This document shows positions 14,756 through 16,590 of a stretch of DNA of 16,590 nt, piece by piece. The stretch comes from CAYFSC01 sp964345695 (lineage in GTDB: Bacteria; Bacteroidota; Rhodothermia; Rhodothermales; Salinibacteraceae): NCBI GenBank assembly GCA_964345695.1, contig CAYFSC010000055.1, forward strand, positions 1 through 16,590, given 5' to 3'. How positions within the stretch are numbered: the first letter of the stretch is position 1; every line of letters starts with the position of its first letter. Position numbers and translations under genes: made by a program. The notes beneath the pieces are model-generated. The model ran no database searches. It was not told the origin of the DNA and was given only the letters and a program-made list of their open reading frames with translations.

Positions 14756-15943
14756 TCACCCAAATGCCGATCGCAGTTGCTGGCATGCCTGCTCCAGCTC
14801 CGGCCGTTCCTTCGCGAAGCAGAACCGGAGACGGCACCGCCCATCGGCAGGATCCCGGTAGAACGAGCGCCCCGTAACACACCCGACCTGCGCCTCGCGG
14901 ACGATCGTCTCGGCTGCCTGCTGGTCGTCGGCAAAGCCGTCGCGCTCGGAGAGGGGCGAGAAATCGGCCAGAATGTAGTACGCCCCCGCCGGCCAGGGCA
15001 CGCGCATGCCGATGTCTTCGAGCGCATCGCCCATCATGGTGCGGCGTGCGGCGTAGTCGGCCTGCATTTCCTCGATGTACGCATCGCCCAGCTCCTCGAA
15101 GGCGGCCAGCACGCCATGCTGCAGCGGACGCGGCGCGCAAATGTAGAGCAGGTCGTTGAGCAGGCCCATCTTCTCGACGATCGGCGGCGGCGCCACCCCG
15201 TAGCCCAGGCGCCACCCGGTCATGTTGTAGGCCTTCGAGAAGCCGGAGATGGTCACGGTTCGCTCGTAGGCGCCCGGAAGGCTGGCGAGCGACACGTGCT
15301 CGCGTCCGCCGTACAGCATGTACTCGTAGATCTCGTCGGTGATGGCCACGACGTCGTGCGTCTCCATGCGATCCCGGAGTCGCTCCAACTCGCCGCGAGA
15401 CCATACCTTTCCGCTCGGATTGGCCGGGGTGTTGACGATCACCGCTTTGGTGCGCGATGAGAGCACTTCATCCAGCGCCTGGAAGTCGACCGGCGTGCCC
15501 GGTTCGCCGGCCGGCACGTAGCGGATGGTGGCGCCCGTCAGCTTCAGGATGTTGCGATGGTAGCCGTAAAACGGTTCGAAGAGGATCACCTCGTCGCCCT
15601 CTTCCAGCAGTGTGAGCGCGGCCGTCACGAACACGCCCGTCGACCCCACACCCACCACCACCTCGTCCGCCGACGCGGCCGGGACGTCGTTCTCGGTCTG
15701 CACCTTGTCGAGGATGGCCTTGCGCAACGGCTCGATGCCCGCATAGTGCGAGTAGACCGACTCGTTGTCGGCAATGGCCTGCTGCGTGCGGGCCTTGATC
15801 GGGTCGGGCGTGGGCAAGTCGCAAACGCCCTGGCCCAGGTTAATGCCGCCGACCTCCTTTACCCTCTGCGTGATGGCGCGGATGTGGCTCTGCTGCAGCG
15901 GATCGGTGCGGTCGGCGAGACGAACGGGGGACGGTCGGTTCAT
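14756..15943 (-). CDS. PLP-dependent aminotransferase, class I/II
   Basis: This fold-type I aminotransferase moves an amino group between an amino acid and a keto acid in the cytoplasm. The ATG at 15943 gives 395 residues; a TTG two codons upstream is less likely. Key positions: NTPANPSG (171-178) with the cofactor-contacting Asn, ITDEIYEY (201-208) with the Asp that pairs with the PLP ring nitrogen, GFSKAYNMTGWRLGY (234-248) with the Schiff-base Lys-237, and CRLRFCFA (370-377) with the Arg that binds the substrate carboxylate. The N-terminal INLGQGVCDLPTP (34-46) and SHYAGIEPLR (65-74) fit the aspartate/kynurenine aminotransferase-like subgroup. The true substrate is uncertain. It converges with the nucleotidyltransferase gene and diverges from guaD. 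Confidence 0.92.
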   Translation of the reverse strand: MNRPSPVRLADRTDPLQQSHIRAITQRVKEVGGINLGQGVCDLPTPDPIKARTQQAIADNESVYSHYAGIEPLRKAILDKVQTENDVPAASADEVVVGVGSTGVFVTAALTLLEEGDEVILFEPFYGYHRNILKLTGATIRYVPAGEPGTPVDFQALDEVLSSRTKAVIVNTPANPSGKVWSRGELERLRDRMETHDVVAITDEIYEYMLYGGREHVSLASLPGAYERTVTISGFSKAYNMTGWRLGYGVAPPPIVEKMGLLNDLLYICAPRPLQHGVLAAFEELGDAYIEEMQADYAARRTMMGDALEDIGMRVPWPAGAYYILADFSPLSERDGFADDQQAAETIVREAQVGCVTGRSFYRDPADGRCRLRFCFAKERPELEQACQQLRSAFG

Positions 15944-16092
15944 AAACAAGCGAGCCGGTTGGCGATGGAGAGCAGTACGTCATGCATCTGAAAAGAAAAC
16001 GCTTTCGCCTCCGGGGCGCAACCACGGGGAACGGAAGGCCACGTGCCCCTTACGACCTTGGCGCTCGTTTGTCTGACTGCACCCAGCCTCTG
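15944..16092. other. Divergent spacer of aminotransferase and guaD
   Basis: About 150 bp that must hold two promoters; I cannot place either with confidence. The guaD frame is open back to an ATG at 15982, but the added residues are basic and unlike the family. CGCTTTCG (16000-16007), GGCGCAACC (16015-16023) and GGAAGGC (16033-16039) repeat, in the same order, words found downstream of rodA. Confidence 0.4.
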
Positions 16093-16563
16093 ATGACCGA
16101 CCCCAACCTGATGGAGCACGCCCTCGACCTGGCCGTCGACAACGTTCGCAGCGGACGGGGCGGACCTTTTGCCGCAATCGTAGTCCGCGATGGCGCCATG
16201 GTTGCCACGGGCACCAACCGCGTGACGACGGAGCCGGACCCGACGGCGCACGCCGAGATCACGGCGATCCGCAAGGCGTGTACCCTCCTCGACGACTACC
16301 GGCTGGACGGCTGCACGCTCATCTCGACCTGCGAGCCGTGCCCCATGTGCCTGGGAGCGGTGTACTGGTCGCGCCTCGACCGCGTCGTGTACGCTGCCAC
16401 CCGGACTGAGGCAGCCGCGGCGGGATTCGACGACCACCACATCTACGAGGAGATCGAGAAACCGCCCACCGAACGCCACCTCCCGATGGAGCGATGCCAG
16501 GAGGAGGAAGCCCATCGGCCCTTCGACGCGTGGGCGCACTACGACGACCGGGTGGAGTATTGA
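16093..16563 (+). CDS. guaD: Guanine deaminase (cytidine-deaminase fold)
   Basis: The product hydrolyses guanine to xanthine and ammonia in purine salvage and nitrogen release. The ATG at 16093 gives 156 residues, exactly the length of Bacillus subtilis GuaD, and similarity runs to the last residues (EY). Zinc-site motifs: TAHAEITAIRKAC (51-63) with ligand H53 and proton-shuttle E55, and CEPCPMCLGA (80-89) with ligands C83 and C86. The family-specific AAGFDDHHIYEEI (109-121) and the C-terminal FDAWAHY segment match the domain-swapped GuaD group rather than tRNA adenosine deaminase TadA. The gene is complete; 27 bp remain before the window ends and hold no visible terminator. Confidence 0.93.
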   Translation: MTDPNLMEHALDLAVDNVRSGRGGPFAAIVVRDGAMVATGTNRVTTEPDPTAHAEITAIRKACTLLDDYRLDGCTLISTCEPCPMCLGAVYWSRLDRVVYAATRTEAAAAGFDDHHIYEEIEKPPTERHLPMERCQEEEAHRPFDAWAHYDDRVEY

Positions 16564-16590
16564 CGTCCCCCGTCGGTCGCACCGGCGCGA

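Overview
The window reads as ordinary chromosomal DNA from a GC-rich member of the Bacteroidota, most likely Rhodothermia and close to Salinibacter. This is inferred from three things. The proteins look like that group and are rich in Asp and Glu, as in a moderate or extreme halophile. No gene has a convincing Shine-Dalgarno sequence upstream. The long outer-membrane protease/propeller/barrel protein is typical of the Bacteroidota and relatives. I see no phage, insertion sequence, CRISPR array or obvious recent transfer. Positions 8007-8106 are 100 Ns, so the sequence joins two contigs across a gap of unknown true length.

Left part (1-7804): a tRNA-Pro(CGG) with its own terminator (minus strand); a long-chain acyl-CoA synthetase; a membrane-type (class 2) dihydroorotate dehydrogenase, PyrD, with Cys where the catalytic Ser is expected; a divergent PhzF-family isomerase/epimerase; and a 1040-residue exported protein. 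That protein joins a HEXXH metallopeptidase-like domain, a TolB-like beta-propeller and an outer-membrane beta-barrel.

Middle (7805-11824): the assembly gap, then the cell-elongation pair mrdA (PBP2 transpeptidase) and rodA (SEDS glycosyltransferase), 39 bp apart and surely one operon. mreBCD, which often precede this pair, are not visible and could lie in the gap or elsewhere.

Right part (11825-16590): a monofunctional AroQ-class chorismate mutase; a 52-residue, very aromatic single-pass membrane protein with its own promoter and a strong terminator; a HAL2/CysQ-type 3'(2'),5'-bisphosphate nucleotidase; a sugar-phosphate-type nucleotidyltransferase; a class I/II PLP aminotransferase; and a GuaD-type guanine deaminase. 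These look like independent housekeeping and salvage genes rather than one pathway.

The least expected signals are: the Ser-to-Cys change in PyrD; the small membrane gene, apparently transcribed with almost no leader; a two-part upstream element (GACCGCG, 19-25 bp, GCACGTCT) shared by phzF, mrdA and the nucleotidyltransferase gene; and a tandem 17-bp repeat enclosed by an 8-bp inverted repeat behind pyrD. I found no convincing previously undescribed multi-gene system.
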